Positions 6,732-7,308 of a stretch of DNA of 7,308 nucleotides are shown in pieces. This DNA is from Fidelibacterota bacterium (GTDB lineage Bacteria > Fidelibacterota > Marinisomatia > SCGC-AAA003-L08 > D37C17), in contig DTTG01000171.1 in NCBI GenBank assembly GCA_012964845.1, forward strand, positions 1 through 7,308. Reading direction: 5' to 3'. Each line of letters opens with the position of its first letter. Position 1 is the stretch's first letter. The notes under the pieces were generated by a model. It saw only the letters and a program-made list of their open reading frames with translations, was not told the DNA's origin and searched no databases. The position numbers were made by a program, and so were the translations under genes.

Positions 6732-6893
6732 CTAAAATCGTCTGAATATTAACCGGGATAGTATTCTCATAAGGTTCAATCTTAACAGGCGATTGATTTT
6801 CAGTGTTCCCACAATGCTCTTCAGGATGTGTCTTTTCCAGAAGAATAGATAGATCAGGGCAATGCCGAGTATCAGGATGGAGGCTCTAATCAT
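6732..6893 (-). CDS. small basic membrane protein (53 aa), function unknown
   Basis: I do not recognise this family. The frame runs from ATG at 6893 to TAG at 6734-6732, immediately followed by the ATG of the TlpA-like lipoprotein gene with no gap. An in-frame TGA two codons before the ATG fixes the start. The product has one hydrophobic segment near the N-terminus (ILILGIALIYLFF, about 6-18), then a strongly basic tail rich in Arg/Lys and Leu/Ile (WKRHILKSI, KINRLLRLNLMRI, FRRF at the end). By the positive-inside rule the tail would be cytoplasmic, possibly an amphipathic helix lying on the membrane. The exact stop-start junction and clean composition favour a real gene coupled to the lipoprotein. 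There is no Shine-Dalgarno site and no homology support. The 107 bases between it and the upstream formate dehydrogenase gene contain only a weak dyad (AGCTT/AAGCT). Confidence 0.55.
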   Translation of the reverse strand: MIRASILILGIALIYLFFWKRHILKSIVGTLKINRLLRLNLMRILSRLIFRRF

Positions 6894-7000
6894 TTTTCAG
6901 CACGAATCAACCAGCTTAACATACACAAGCTCCCAGGTTTTACTGTTTACTATTTCCACTGCTGTACATCAGAGCCGGAAGCTCCCCTTATTTTTTTCAT

Positions 7001-7308
7001 TTATTTTTTATATTTTGCCGCTTCTTCTGATCCTTCAGTTACACTGCCTTTACTGTAAGAGTGGGCACCCATTCCTGCAAGTTCTCCATCTTTTACAATT
7101 AGGTATTGATCTCTAATTGGTTGTTTATCAAAGAAACATTCTAATATTTCTCTTGTGCCTGCGGCATATCTTGCCTGTGCTGATAATGATGTTCCTGAAG
7201 TGTGTGGAGTCATACCGTGATTAGGCATAGTTCTCCAAACGTGATCATTAGGCGCTGGTTGTGGAAACCAAACGTCTCCAGCATAGCCGCTTAATTGACC
7301 AGACTCAA
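7001..7308 (-). CDS. fdh: NAD-dependent formate dehydrogenase, C-terminal part (5' end outside window)
   Basis: This enzyme oxidises formate to CO2 with reduction of NAD+. It belongs to the D-2-hydroxyacid dehydrogenase superfamily, is soluble and metal-free, and is usually about 400 residues long. Only the last 101 residues are here; the frame is open to the window edge, so the ATG at 7228 is an internal Met. The segment reads SGYAGDVWFPQPAPNDHVW, then MPNHGMTPHTSGTSLSAQAR, YAAGTREILECFF and a tail GAHSYSKG...EEAAKYKK. The catalytic pair is present at the right spacing: Gln in FPQPAP and, 19 residues later, His in MTPHTSG (Gln313 and His332 of the Pseudomonas enzyme). The long SYSKG tail is typical of bacterial NAD-FDH and separates it from other 2-hydroxyacid dehydrogenases. 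The C-terminus is intact. No clear terminator follows, so it may be read into the small membrane ORF and the lipoprotein gene. Confidence 0.95.
   Translation of the reverse strand, partial: ESGQLSGYAGDVWFPQPAPNDHVWRTMPNHGMTPHTSGTSLSAQARYAAGTREILECFFDKQPIRDQYLIVKDGELAGMGAHSYSKGSVTEGSEEAAKYKK

Noticed and set aside
6862..7116. Plus-strand ORF of 84 codons rich in Leu, Phe and Ser
   Set aside because: It lies antisense to the small membrane ORF and the formate dehydrogenase C-terminus; its hydrophobic look follows from the complement of A-rich coding sequence.

Overview
The window comes from a bacterium with moderate to low G+C content. The NAD-dependent ligase, Shine-Dalgarno sites at some genes, a lipoprotein and the gene mix would fit a Gram-negative lineage such as the FCB superphylum (Neomarinimicrobiota-like or a relative). 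That placement is an impression from sequence style, not a demonstrated assignment.

Plus strand, 1-5413. The window opens inside ligA (3' two-thirds only). A 59-residue single-span membrane protein follows almost immediately; it is short and easily missed. Next comes a VAT1-like zinc-independent quinone oxidoreductase-type MDR protein. A 249-base gap then separates it from a three-gene sulfur operon: a CysM-like PLP enzyme (2649-3560), a JAMM/JAB peptidase of the Mec type (3562-4011), and a fusion of a CysO/ThiS-like sulfur carrier with a MoeZ-type E1 enzyme and a rhodanese domain (4001-5413). This is the gene set of the sulfur-carrier-protein route to cysteine known from Mycobacterium (CysO thiocarboxylate, CysM, Mec, MoeZ), here in one operon with carrier and activating enzyme in a single polypeptide. 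An intrinsic terminator closes the operon at about 5488-5520.

The most interesting part is the gap before the operon. It holds a 22-codon open frame (2490-2558) with three consecutive cysteine codons, flanked by a perfect 10-bp complementary pair (2478-2487 / 2559-2568). An intrinsic terminator (2580-2618) sits 30 bases before the cysM start codon. The downstream arm of the 10-bp pair can alternatively pair with 2576-2586, which would consume part of the terminator stem. This is the layout of a translation-coupled attenuator that reads Cys-tRNA supply and controls cysteine synthesis. I read it from sequence alone; folding and conservation are untested.

Minus strand, 5596-7308 (convergent with the operon), in transcription order: the C-terminal 101 residues of an NAD-dependent formate dehydrogenase (5' end outside the window), a 53-residue small membrane protein, a TlpA-like thioredoxin-fold lipoprotein whose ATG directly follows the small protein's stop codon, and an HspQ/YccV-family protein. 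No rRNA, tRNA, CRISPR array or insertion sequence was found.
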